64,000 nucleotides of DNA from Krasilnikovozyma curviuscula (taxonomy: Eukaryota; Basidiomycota; Tremellomycetes; Cystofilobasidiales; Mrakiaceae). Shown in pieces: positions 1 to 12,000 of the stretch (positions are counted from its first letter, which is position 1; the number at the start of each line of letters is the position of its first letter). The notes beneath the pieces were generated by a model. That model was not told the DNA's origin and did not search any database. It was given only the letters and a program-made list of their open reading frames with translations. The DNA lies in the NCBI GenBank assembly GCA_014825775.1, contig MVAQ01000012.1, forward strand, positions 62,001 to 126,000, read 5' to 3'. A program made the translations under genes and the position numbers.

Positions 1-2099
1 CGAAAGATTTAGAGTGTGCTGCTCAAAAGAAGAAAAAGAAGAGGAAGGGGCACTTACAGGGTATCCGTTGGCACCAACTTCAACTGGAGCCACTTCAGCT
101 GGTGGGGCAGCGGCAGAGACAGAGACATTACGGGCAGCAGCTTGGTCGTGCTCGTATGATTGGTTGTTTTCGTGGATATGAGCCAGGCGTTCCTCGTCCA
201 TGTCATCTTCCTCCTCGATGGAGGATCCACCTTCCTCCTCGGAGTAGTCTTCTTCTTCTTCCTCAGATCTAGAACAACCCAAAATAAAAAAGAAGTAGAT
301 CAGTGAGCCATTCAACTCGAAAAAAGTGACTCTCAACCAGAACTAACCTGTAACCAGCGCTTCTGACAGCGGCAGCGATTGGGCCAGATCTCTCCATCTG
401 TTCACTGGCGACCAAGTATCTGGCCACCAACATTCTCAAATCATTCCACCATTCCATCATCTCATCATGAGATCTCGACCTGAATGTGTAAGCGGTATCA
501 CCACTCATGCCAGGAACCTTGAATGGAATGTGCCCGCCGGCGGAGTTGGCAGGAGCAGATCTTCTCTTGCCTTCGATGTGGAACTTGTGGGACTTGGAGG
601 TGTTGGCACTAGATGGTGGACCAAGAGTACAAGCAGGAAGGAACAAGGAGAAGATTGGGCTGGACTGGGTGTATGGATCCGAGGTCGAGTATTCGTGCAA
701 GTAGCCGGCGGGAGTGAGGACGTAATATGATTCCTTGTAAGTTTTGGTGAATCTCTTCTTTCGTTCAAGGTGGCCAGTGTGGACTGGAATGACGGATGGA
801 TCTTCCTTTCCTGGGTAGTCGATGTGCTGAAAAGGGGGACAGGAAAATATCAGCGCACTGCCCGCGAGTAGCAGCGAGACAGCAAATTCAAACTCACGTC
901 TGGGTTTCTCAGAGGAGTCTCAGGGTCCAACAAATGATCACTTCTGGCAGCGAATGATATCCATTCACGGTCTGGCTCAAGGTTGGCCATCGAGATTCCG
1001 AGCGCCTTCCAAGTTTCTTGAACGGAGACGCTCATTCTGGCCTGCCACTCATCGAAGGTAGCCCAAGCGGATTGAATGGCACGAACGATACCCTCTTCAA
1101 AGTGAGCAGAGTTCTGTTGCATGATAATGATTGATTTTTGGAGTGCGTTTTCTTCGTTCACCTAGGGAATGGATGCTGACGTCAGTGTCCCAAAACTTCT
1201 CGAAATCGACAAAAGTAGGACTTTGAAGGGGAAAAGCAGGCTCACCTGCTTCTGAAGCTGTCTGAGAACAAGTGTGTTTTGAGCGTAGGGATCCTCCTTT
1301 GGAACGACTGTCATCGGCGTGTTCTTAAGGGTGGTGATAGCTTTGGCCAAGTCGCTGATGTTCTTGGTACTCAACTCTCTCTCCTTAGCAACTTGAGCAG
1401 CAAGACGACCAGTATCATTCTGGACATTCTTAATGTGGGCCTTGATTTCAGTCCTGAGCTTTTGGAGATGTTGGACGATGGAAGCGTCGATTGTTTTACC
1501 CAAAGAGGCATGAGAATCGGCAATCACTCGAGTTCGATCTCTGATTTGATAGAAGACGTCTTGGACACCATCTTCCCCTAGGAACTGGTTACCAGCTTGG
1601 AATGGTACTTGAATCACTGTTTAGACAGAGACAGATAAAAATGACGTGGGTACTAAAGATTAGCGTGCCTGGTCAGGTGAAGCAAAAAAAAAGCGAAGCG
1701 AGTCGTACCAGCTCCAAGTTTGGTTAACTCCTTGGCAGTGTTATTCTCAATGTCAGCAATACCCTCGAAGTAGGCTAAGGGTGAGGGGAAAAAAGGGTCA
1801 GAATCGACTGCTACGGGCACGTTTCAGCCGTCGTCGTACGTACCAATGAGCATCTTAGTGATTCTCTTCCATGCGACAAATCTCTCGATGAGAATGTCAC
1901 TGGGCTTGAGCTCAGAGACAGCAGTGTTCTTCTTGATCTGAAGGAGGAAAGCGAAAAACAAAGGAGGACCGTCAGAATCCCAAGTCAGAAAAAGCAGCGA
2001 GGCATCTCGACTTACTAGGGACTGATTCCTCGAGACTGTAGATTTGTGGGAAGCTCTCGAGATTGATCTCGTCAACGGTTGTCCGTCAATAGCAGACAT
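1..2099 (-). CDS. SLM1: SLM1/SLM2-type PH-domain protein, 3' end beyond the left edge
   Basis: Homologue of yeast Slm1/Slm2, plasma-membrane PI(4,5)P2-binding adaptors and targets of TORC2 that link sphingolipid/stress signals to actin and eisosomes (family knowledge). The protein starts MSAIDGQPLTRS at 2099. A helical F-BAR-like region runs through exons at about 1980-900 (motifs such as LKPSDILIERFVAWKRITKM, then VFYQIRDRTRVIADSHASLG). A PH domain follows at about 800-350, with LERKKRFTKTYKESYYVL at its start and YTFRSRSHDEMMEWWNDLR at its end. After it comes an acidic, disordered tail (RSEEEEEDYSEEEGGSS, about 270-60). The last visible exon ends at 58 with a GTAAGT donor, so the 3' exon lies outside the window. 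At least five introns are visible. The start is the first ATG of the open N-terminal exon; the longer upstream ORF has no conserved content. Confidence 0.87.
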
Positions 2100-2605
2100 A
2101 TTTGCAGAGGAAGTAATAAGAAAGGGGGTTGGGAGAGTCGTGGATGGGGGAAAAGAAAGAGTGGCAGAAGCAGAGGGCCGCTCCCTTATATTTCGAGAGC
2201 AGATCGATGACGCGGTCGAAGCATAGTGACGTTTCTTGCCTGATTTTTCATTTATTACGACCTGGCGCAGTTGGCCGGGGCCTGTAGGTGCAGCAGATCG
2301 AGCAGCAGGCCGGCACAGTCCAGACTTCATCAAGGCAGAGGAATCGATAGCGACAAAAGCTTGAGCTCCAAGAGGAGGCGCACAGTGGAGAGATGGCGCA
2401 GACTACTGTATGCTCGGTTCCCATCCACATTCATCAAAAGATACCCCTTGGTAATAAGGTAGAAGGTCTTTTCGAGAAGAGCACTTCGGTGAATAGAGTC
2501 ATTTTGCGCAGCATAACTTAACATTTGTAACGAGGGATCGCCTAGAGAGGTCTAATGAGCTGATGCATCACGCTCTCATCTGGGAAGGATACAGCAGGGC
2601 TAATA
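2100..2605. other. intergenic: SLM1 promoter and heme lyase 3' flank
   Basis: No gene is supported here. The open frames on both strands are short and lack spliceable continuations. The part next to 2100 should hold the SLM1 promoter and 5' UTR, and the part next to 2605 the 3' UTR of the heme lyase, which is on the same strand. Confidence 0.6.
2186..2190 (-). promoter_or_regulatory. candidate TATA box of SLM1
   Basis: On the minus strand the sequence reads ATATAAGGG about 87 nt upstream of the SLM1 start codon, a position similar to that of the TATA boxes of the histone pair in this window. Position and sequence are seen; function is inferred. Confidence 0.35.
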
Positions 2606-3603
2606 CTACTTTGGTGTTGGCGGCGTTGACGTTAATGGTGCGGGTGGTGATGCTGACCCAGATGGAAGAATACCTTCCAGTCGCATCTTTATTGACTCCC
2701 AATTGGTCAAAGCCGGTCGCACATCCAAGTAGAACGAAGGCCCACCTATAGTACAGGCGATGACAAGGAGACGAAGTTAGAAGCAGTGTTAGTAGAGCAC
2801 ATTTGAGTCTTGTGACAAGATGCAACAGCGTTGGTACTGACCTCCCTGCCCAGAGTAGAAGTCGATGATATACGTTATTTCTGTGCCACATCTATCAACT
2901 TTCCACCTGTGAGTGTCAAAGGGAGGTGCGTAACTTGAACAAACAAAACAATGACATTAGTCATCGAAGGTAAAAATTGTGACAGGAAGGCCGCAGTAGT
3001 GACCCACCCAAGGAGTCGATTCCCAAGAACCTTTGGACTGATCTTGCCAGGAGTACCAATGAAACTGATTAACCTAGGCCCACCACAGATATTTGATCCT
3101 CTACCTCGTTCCCAGTCCAGTACACCTCTCCAAGCGCGTTCATTGACAGCGTTGTGAATCGGCACAATCGTCTTCATATCTTCCTCCCTCGGGTTATGAT
3201 TCTTCCTCAGCATCGCATTGTAGAACTGAGCTTGAGAGGGGTAAACCCAGTTTTCCGTCTCGGGCGACTCGTGTGCTGGGGAGGGTGCAGACTTCTGATG
3301 GCGAGGGATGGACGAGATCTCTCGATCGGTCGGTAAAGACCCAGCTGGTGTTATCGAGTGAATTTCTTTTGATGATGGAGTTGGTGGTGGGCTGGAGGAT
3401 GAGGATTGGGTAGTTGAAGACGCCGCCGCTGCGAACGGATGAGGTTGGGTTGGTTTCCCTTGGGCTTTTAGTTCCTCCTGCTGAGCTAACCAAGCGAGAC
3501 GAGTTTTCTCATCTACCGGACACTTATCCATTGATGCAGATGCTGAAGCTACCACTGCTGCTGGCGGGGCTGCTGCCGGCGTTGCTGAGGTAAAAGGCCA
3601 CAT
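2606..3603 (-). CDS. CYC3: holocytochrome c synthase (cytochrome c-type heme lyase)
   Basis: Attaches heme covalently to the CXXCH cysteines of apocytochrome c in the mitochondrial intermembrane space. Three exons (3603-3008, 2933-2842, 2745-2606) join in frame to 275 codons plus stop. The N-terminus is Ala/Pro/Ser-rich with a heme regulatory CPVD motif at residues 28-31. The conserved core follows: [16 protein letters not shown], then [13 protein letters not shown], which carries the conserved histidine of the family, then [10 protein letters not shown]. Exon 2 supplies [20 protein letters not shown] and exon 3 YLDVRPAL, which are signature blocks of the family. A read-through of intron 1 replaces the C-terminal half with unrelated residues, so the splice joins matter. 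The name CYC3 follows the yeast cytochrome c lyase; a cytochrome c1 lyase (CYT2) assignment cannot be excluded from motifs alone. Confidence 0.92.
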
Positions 3604-4090
3604 TTCTGATTGGTTGAAGAGCGAAATATCGTGAGTCAACCTAAACACATCACAGCTACATAGTCTTAGAGAGACAATCTCATCTCTTACATACAAATAA
3701 GTTTGACTGGCCGAAAAATACCAGAAGGATTTGAAAACGAGCGGTTTTAGCAGGCGCTTGGAGTAGCAATTCCAGCTGATTTCTGAAATTTGATAGGACA
3801 AGAATATCAGCTCCAGAACGAAACGAGGACTATCAGGAATATTTGAGGCTTACCCAGAGAGCGAATGCGAAAAGAAGGGACTCAAAATGAAAATGCCGTC
3901 TGAAGGAGCTTTGAAATGTACGTCGCAACCAACAAGTGCTCCGAAGTCTGAAAGATCCAGGTGAATACAGCAGTCATTTCCTCTTTCTCTATTCGTCCTG
4001 AGTAGAATTGTTCTTGACATCTGTTGGTATCGCTACCACACCAGTTGGGAGGGGGAAACTAGAGGAGGTGTCTAGATCACATAGAGCAGC
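3604..4090. other. divergent intergenic region, heme lyase / RRM-like gene
   Basis: About 490 bp between two divergent starts, so both promoters and 5' UTRs should lie here. An open frame continues upstream of the heme lyase ATG, but its residues (about 3800-3604) do not resemble the family and it starts in no known motif. No RNA gene or repeat is visible. Confidence 0.5.
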
Positions 4091-6804
4091 ATGTCTTCTT
4101 CCCAGGTCAAATGGCCACCTCATCCGTCCTGGGAGCCACAGCAGGGCTTCAGATTCTACTTCAAGGCAGAGAATCTCTACGGGCTGCCTGGGAGAGAGCT
4201 TCAGGATTACCTTAAGTTCAAGCTGGCTGAAATGGGCGTCGTTTCCCCTTCAAATGTCGAGTGAGTTGTTCTTCAATCTCTCGCAGACTAGCTGGCAGGA
4301 CCGGCTTCTGATTGTATATGACCAGGGTAACTGTGAATATGATCGCTGAGCATGCAACAGGAGGTGTAGTCTTTCCATCATTTGCAGTGGGTGAGTCTGG
4401 TCGAATCAGTTACCTGCAGTGATTTGCTCCCTATGCCAATCGTCATTCTGTCCCATATGCATTTATAGCTGAAAGAGTATTCGCTCTACACCATGATACG
4501 GAATTTAAACCCCAAGGCTTCAAATCACCCATTCTTCTCCGACTACGTTGGACTAATAAAGCAACTCAGCTTCGATCTAATCTCCCGATCTTTAGACTGA
4601 AACCACTGGGACCATGCATCACTGTTAGTATAACCTATGAGCAACGCACACCTTGTCATCGACATGTGCACTAACACCATACATCGCTGTCTGCTCTCTT
4701 CCAGGCGGTCTCAATCTTTGATGCTTACAGAATCTTTGGTCCCATCCACCGCTGTCGAGTAATTGAAGAAAAAGTAACAAATGAATCTCTGCCTCCCATT
4801 TTAGTTGGAGAGTTAGAATTTCACGACGTATCAAGTTACAGTAATTACGAACATGCTGTCATCAAACAAGCCAAGACTCTCCACATCGACTACTGCGGAA
4901 TTCTTATTGATCTACCACGAGAGCTTGCCCCACCATCTGTCAGATCTTTGCCTAGAGAAGTGGATATCCTGGGCCGACTCGACGCGACGATGCTGGGTCC
5001 TTCGGAATCTAGAGTTTTGGAGTCATGCTTCAAGCATTTCAGCCAATATGGTTATGTTCTTCCGACGAAAATGATTGGTAGCCATGCTGCTCTTGGAAGT
5101 ATGGAGCCTCCAAGGAGACTTTTGATCAGGTTCGGGACCATACATGAAGCGATGAGAGCGTATGGCACTATACCTCTTGATTTTGGAAATGTCTCCGCTA
5201 ACCCATAGTCAGTGTCTGTTACCTACTCTTTCGATTCGTGCGACAACTTTTTCACCCCTTGCTTTTGTAATCTGCTCTTGCTAGCACCATTAACTCCTCG
5301 CCCTCCTTCCAATGTAAAGAAACTACCCGAAGTTGGGACGCTCGACCTAAACCTGCGCTCTTTCAATCTGAACCTGTCACGGCCGAAGATATGATCATAG
5401 TCAAAGGTGAAGCTATTGATGAAGGTATTGATATCTCAGCTCCACCAACAGTTCACGAAGATGGTCCCAAGACCAAGAAGACCTACGGAAACAGTAATCC
5501 TTCATTGTCAACGCTACCACCTACAGTATCTACTGGTCCGCCAAAGCTTGATCCAGTATTCCCACCGGCTCATCTAGCTCCTCCAAGTGCAATCTTTGCG
5601 AACTCAACGACAACTGGAACAAATGCAGATCAGGAGATCATTCCTTACACGGATTTAGCAGACATTCCCGGCAAGAGAATTATGCTCTCTAATCATACTG
5701 GAGCACCGAGTGGTAGTGCCAGTGGAAAGCATGGTGACCGGAGGGGTAGCGAGGCGAAAGGGAGGAAGGGTGGAAGTAGTTTCAGAGGTCCGACTACGAG
5801 GGAACATGTTTGGGAGGAAGGAGATCCTATTGCACCTTCGGTAAGTTGCTTCATTTTTTAGTTTGAACACATGACACTGATGCAGCATGTACTTACCACA
5901 GGGATACTATCTTGTCGAGCTGGACGCCGATCCCGAATCAGTTGAACGACGTGGAAACATCATTCGAAAGTACTTCGGGGAGAGTTTGCCATCGTACGCC
6001 TTCTCTCTATATTTGCGTTGTTGCGCTCTTAGAGCCTACTAACAACTGTGCTTTTAGGCTCTCGGATATGATGTCTTACACGAAGGAAGACTTGGCGAAA
6101 ATTCGTGAACAGAAGTGGCAGAAAGATCAGGCTGATCTCGTCAGAACAACAAGAAAATATCAGCTGGCTGAGATTCTGGAACTGGAAACTCAATGGGCGT
6201 TATCAGGTCCTGGTCCTAAAAACAAGGAAGAAGCCTTGCAACAACAAGTAAGTCTGGTTAAACCTTCTATAGCATAACGAATTATTGACACAAGGAGTCT
6301 GGTCTTTACCTGTAGCGAGAACTTTTTGACCTCCAAAGCCCCCTGCTCTCACGCTGGGATCAAGACGGCGCTATGATGAAGCTTCTTGCGATGCGTGAGC
6401 GAGAGGCGGAGAAAAGACCTCTCAACGGAAAGCATCTCATGCAGGCAGTCAAGCTCGGAATGAAGCGATACAAAGAAGGCGAAGAAGTTCGAAAACCTCC
6501 ACTACAAAAAGCGGGATCTTCAAGTGCGGGCGCTCCTAGACAGTCTGCAGCTTCGTCTTCGAAAGCGCTAGCATTCACGACGATTGAAGCACTACCGTGG
6601 GAGTTCCAACACTTCTTGCAGTGGGAAGATTCTCACGATAAAGCGGACATTATCGACTTCTTGCTTGTCAGAGACGGCGACAGGTTCGCCCATTCGGAGC
6701 TCATTACCTTGTTTACGGAGAAGAACTGGAAGCCAACCATTGAAAAGTGGGTCAATGAGCCTCTTTTTACGCGATGGAGTGAACAAATGCAGAAACGAAA
6801 GTAA
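4091..6804 (+). CDS. tandem RRM-like protein of unknown function
   Basis: I do not recognise the family. Eight exons (4091-4260, 4326-4390, 4469-4623, 4705-5207, 5285-5840, 5902-5993, 6058-6247, 6316-6804) close in frame to 739 aa. Residues of about 20-100 have an RRM-like order, with an RNP2-like FRFYFKAENLYGL and an RNP1-like GGVVFPSFAVAERVF. A second RRM-like unit begins VSIFDAYRIFGPIHRCRVIE at about 130. A basic, Gly/Ser-rich linker follows (SGKHGDRRGSEAKGRKGG). The C-terminal third is charged and helical, with MSYTKEDLAKIREQKWQKDQ and then a tail rich in W, F and D/E ending WVNEPLFTRWSEQMQKRK. RNA binding is inference from the fold-like pattern. The gene is divergent from the heme lyase and convergent with TSC13. 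The start is the first ATG giving an RRM-compatible N-terminus. Confidence 0.7.
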
Positions 6805-7400
6805 CGGGAAGGAGAAGCTGCAGGCCTCGCTCTTTCCGACGATCAGATAAAATCTCATGACGAAGTACAATACTGTTGTATGCTACAATATTTCGACCCT
6901 TCTCAGGATGACTACGTCAAAGGCACCAATGGCTTCAAGAGTGCTAAGAGAGGAAAATGGAATTATCAAACCCTGACGCACCCTTCGCTTAATCTGTTCC
7001 ACCTCACTTAATCACTTCTTGCAGTGCAACCTCACATTGCCACCACGATCCTTAAATGATTGATGCAGATCGCCACACTCTCTCTTCATCTGATTTAAGT
7101 CAACCCTATCGAAATGCGAGATCGAGGATTGGTTCGTTCTGCGCTCTTTCGTCCTTTTCCATGTTATAACCTGGCTTGTACCAGCTCCTGGTCTCTTGGT
7201 GAACACTCCTCGGTTTCATACTAGAAATTATAATACTCTTCATCTAGCTAATGGTGATGCGCATTTCTATATTTCTTGCTTGCCGTATTGATAATGTGGA
7301 AAATATTGGGTTATTATGACTTCTACGATTCCTGAAAGCTCTAATCATCTGGTGTTCGTGTAGCAATCGGTTCCATACCAAACCAAGTTGTCAAGATACC
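6805..7400. other. convergent intergenic region
   Basis: 3' flanks of the RRM-like gene and of TSC13. The sequence is AT-rich with no long open frame on either strand. No repeat or RNA gene was recognised. Confidence 0.6.
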
Positions 7401-8885
7401 TTAGTACAGGAATGGGAAGATAGCCTTTCGAGACTTAGGGTAATCATCAAATTCCTTTCTGTAGTTACGCTGTCTTTTCTTCGCCCATTTGGCCATGGTA
7501 AGACTGCCAACAACCAGGAAGATGGCGCCTGACATTCAGAGGATGTTTTGTCAGTTTCAAGAATCGTAAGAAACATCGGGAATGGGACATACTACATAAG
7601 CTACCGGTCATGAAAGTAAAACTGGTCCAGACGAAGACTTCCCACATGTAGTTAGCGCAAGAAACGATATCGAAGCCCCATCCTTTAGGAACACCGCGCT
7701 TCTTGGTTCCAGCAGGTCTCAAATCTCTAAGAACTTCGTGACACTTCAAGTTGGCAAACTCCCCAACCTTAGCCAATGAGAAGAAAGGCGGCAGTCAGCA
7801 GGTAGTATGGTAAATGAGAAAAGCGACACGGTTGCTTACAGCGATGAAAGTGCACCAGAAGCCGATCCAAGCTGAGTTATTTCTGACAGAATCTTCAGGG
7901 AGGAGAGTCAACTCTTTCCAAGCGGTAGCACCGTTCCAAGGTCCGTTGAGGCCAAGCGCAACCAAGAGACCGGCAAGGAGCCAGTAGTGAGCGGAGCTGG
8001 GGATAGAAGCGCTATTGATGAGTCACTGAGAGGAAAGAGATAGATTAGATTCTAATACTCACTTTCGGAAGATGTAAGCAGTTGGCATTGTTCCGTTCGA
8101 GAATCGGTGGACACTGAGCAGAAATGAAAAAATGTCAATCGGTGGTTTGAACGCCCAAAAAACTATTACCCACAAGATTGTCTCGTATTCTCTCTTCAAG
8201 AAGTGCAACACCATAATGACCATGGCCACACTAGGAATGGAAATATGGGTCAGAGGATGGCGCGACGACGTAGTACGGAAAAGGGGGAAGCCTTACAACT
8301 GCATTCTGCTTCGCTCATACTTAAACGAATCGAATCCGAATGATCGAAGAGCAAAGTCGTAAATGTAAGGACCAGCATAGTAGAAAAATGGGTGTACAAT
8401 GATAGGCCCGATCTGTCATGCAAGTCACGGTGGGGTTAGTATCTGTTGGCAGCACAACCACAGAGTTGGAGGGAAACGAGCTCGTGCTCACGTATTCAAT
8501 CATGTAGACCGTCCTCCAGCTAGACTGAGGTCCGAGATCCTTGAGGAAGAGCTCAGCATTTTCACCAACCCCGTAAGACGAAATAGAATCGTCGTCGTTT
8601 TTCAGTGGGACATTCGTGGCCGTTGTAAGACGCTGCCTCGCTGGGTACATCTGGAAACACGGGAAAGATTAATTAATCATGTTAGTCTGATGATAAGCTA
8701 TCCCCTTTGGCCGCAGGACCTGCTGCAGAAGTAGTTACCTTGGGGAATTTCGCATGGATGGCGTTCTTGAGGTCCAAAACCGACACCTTGTCAGGGTGTT
8801 TGGATGGGAAGTCGACCTCGATAGACGGCTTGGACTTCTTCCCAGCCTTTTTGGATGGACGGGATGATACCGTGACTTTAACCAT
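7401..8885 (-). CDS. TSC13: very-long-chain enoyl-CoA reductase
   Basis: ER membrane enzyme that reduces trans-2-enoyl-CoA with NADPH in the last step of each fatty-acid elongation cycle, feeding sphingolipid synthesis. The N-terminus MVKVTVSSRPSKKAGKK leads into a ubiquitin-like region (VSVLDLKNAIHAKFPK). Multi-pass membrane exons follow. One covers FFYYAGPYIYDFALRSFG, and the steroid-reductase C-terminal domain carries KGWGFDIVSCANYMWEVF, the family's catalytic-region block, followed by a hydrophobic helix. The protein ends SRKAIFPFLY, a basic-aromatic tail typical of the family and possibly an ER retention signal. At least six exons. The ATG at 8885 is preferred because the 9 nt further open upstream begin with TTG. 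Confidence 0.9.
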
Positions 8886-9037
8886 TCTGCCCAAGTGATG
8901 GATCGCAGCGACTCATGCTTGAGCGCGAGGCAGTTTCTTTAGAAATTCATAACATCCATTTACGCAATAAGAACCTACTAGAAATACATTTAGAACTAAA
9001 CAAGCAAACCACCAACACAGTCAAACTATATAGTGCG

Positions 9038-12000
9038 CTACGCTTTCTCTTCAATACGACGACGAATTTCGTCCTCTTCTCGCTGATGATGAATGCAAAA
9101 ATCCTTTAGACACAAGATGCCTTTGGGGGTCATATGAGAAGAGAGAGGGAGAAACACACCTTCAAGAGATCCTGGTATAGTGCCTCAAAGCCTTTCATCG
9201 TTTCCATAGTGCCACATATATCCTTCACCACATCAGTGATTTCGTCCAGCGCAGAGAACATCTGTCCGAAAGCAACGATAGCAGCGGAGTGGATAGCCAT
9301 CTGGTCGCTCTATAGATTCAAGGAAAACATCATCAGGAAGGTAAATGACTAGGCATAGAATGAAACTGCATACCCTCAGCGCCTCAAACGAGATATCGCG
9401 CAGAGACAGAGTGGCCTGGTTGAGTTTTTCTTCGGGATGGAGATCCGAATCAGAATCGGTATCGAGGGACTTTTCTGATGGTCCATTTCTCGCAAAAATC
9501 ATAGCAAATCGGGCATGGTAAACTAGCCTATCGCGCAAGGCGGGAAGAGATCCTGGGATTGGCAGTCCGTGCTTCAAAGACCTTGATACAATCAAGATGG
9601 TTGAGAAAACGTCCGCCAACTGTCAGATTGAATTTGAGATTAGTTGAAGGCAGTTGCAGTAGTAGAAAGCGGGGGAATAAACTCACTACTTCAGGGTTCA
9701 AGAAAGGACTCTTCACCAGCATCGCTGCCCAATCGTGATCAAGCTCGTGAAGAGGCTTGCTCAAGATCACCATACTATTCAACAAATCCCCTTGAGCTTT
9801 GAAGAGTCGTCCGTATTTGTCGGAAGGCCATGGGCCTTTGAAGGTAGGTTCGAACTTGGCGGTACCCATCATCGCTGGAACGGTGTCGAGTTGAGACGCA
9901 ATTGCAGTGACAGTTTTGGAGATGACTTCTATCCGTGCTTCTTTACGGTTTTCACGCTCTACAGAAGGGGCCGCTTTGGATTGGACCATGAAGAACTCAA
10001 CCTCAGCTGCGATAAGCTTTCCAAGTTCACTCATCGAAGCAGCAAGTGTTTTGCGAACAGTTTGACGTGCTGACGTTGGTTTGGGGAACAACATGACAAC
10101 GAAGCCAGCGGTGAATCCGATGATTACAAGGACCTAATACCACAGAGATTGTGAGTACTCGAGAGTAAAAACAAATTGTGGGAGTCATGCCTACCGCTCT
10201 CTTCCAGGCAAGAAAGACTCCAATTCCCGGATTATTAACAACAGCCAAGACCGCATCCACATACGAATATCCCACTACAAAAACAACCATTACTGCAGCC
10301 ATAAGCCATACGACCATCAACGGAGGAGGACAGTAGAGCCTGGCAAAGAGGAGAGGGCCAACAATGGCACAGGTAATGAAAAACAATCCGTACGGGTTGC
10401 CGTTGCCGTGTCCTGAGCCGATGTACCAAGCGAGCATCCCCAGTACGAGGCCAATGATGGTTCCACCCACTCGTAGAATGAAACCTCCGATCTGCTCGCC
10501 AGCGTTCATGCCCATTCCCGTTTGACTCATCTAAGAACGAAGGATGGTTTGCTCAGAATGACCCTCTTGCACGAGCAATGAGACACTCACGATCAGAGCC
10601 CAAAGCCCTCGATTGACATAGTTGAAATGAGCGGTGCTAGGAGCTACTGCGAAGGCAAAGAATCCCATGCTGACTAAGGAGTAGCGCTGTGGAAAAAGAG
10701 TCAGCTCTTGCAGTGCCAACATTTGAACTGAAGGAGAACGTACGAGACAAAATAAGCCCTTCGTAGTACCGAACCAATGGAAGAACTTGGCAAAGTAAGC
10801 GTTAGATCGTCCCAGAGCGGTTCGAGGTGGACCAGCATCCGGGTCCACATCTATCATCAATCACAGAGCAGGTAAGTAACGATGTATAAGAAGAGAGAGA
10901 GACAGAACTAAATAGGCAGCTCACGCATTGTGGACTTCATATCCGTGTACTCATCTTCAGGCTCCACCAACGTCTCAGTCTCAAAATCCTCGATATTCTC
11001 AACGTCAACAGCAGTTCCCATCTGGAAGCCACCGCCTTCACCAGTTGGACCAGATTTGCTCTGAAGTTTTCTCCAAATCTTTCCAAACCCTGTCGGCCAC
11101 CAGATTCGGTTTCTTGTACGTCTAGATTCAAGTTCGATGAGGAGGTTGGCATAGTTGATGGTTGCGTCTGCGAAGGATTCCAAAGTTGTGTTGAAAACCA
11201 TACCTGGCGATTGGGAACACAGCAAAACAAGGTAAGCCCAAGCATGGTAATGTTCAAAGGATCAACTGCTCACAGTGGAAAAGAGATTCTGTCATTATGG
11301 TCCCCTGCGACCTGAAGGCCTGAGATCTGTTGTAGGTGTACTCCTCCAGTAGCTTGCCAGTATCCTTGTTGAAGAAAGGAGTAAACGGTTGAAGGATTTC
11401 GTGCCGTCTCTCGTCTTTGAATTCCTTCAGGATTCTTTTCAAATCAGCTAAAAGAAGTTGAGATGCCTTCAAAGAATCTTCCATCTCCTTTTTGTTGAGC
11501 CTGAAGCTCATTCTGGTCCTATTCACGAGGTTCAGCCAATCGACTCGATCTTGAATAACGGTTGCGCATGCGTCTCTGAGCTCGAGTGAGCAGGACTCTA
11601 AGAGTGGGCGTAAAACCCTCAGGCTGAGACCTCGAGATTCTTCGCGCTCTCTAAGCTTGGATCGTACGGTGCTGAATCGAGATCTGTTGGGGGTTTCCAT
11701 TCCAGCGTGAGATTTTTCGAATTCTTCTCTCTTGGATTCTTCAGCTCGTTCCATACGTGATTTCTCGCTTACTACCCAGAGGAAGGAAGTAAGGCCAAGA
11801 GTTCGATATGAGAGGGTTCGTACTGGAGTTGCCCTATTTTTTACGGTCAATGTCAAGTTTAGATTCAAAGAACAGTAGCGGTCAAAAAAACCGACTCACA
11901 TATTTTTCAAATCACCAGCTCCAATGCGAGCTCTGTATACTTCCAGATCGATTGTACCGAGACCTCCAAGAGCAGTTTGTAACCCTTTGATCAACCCCCC

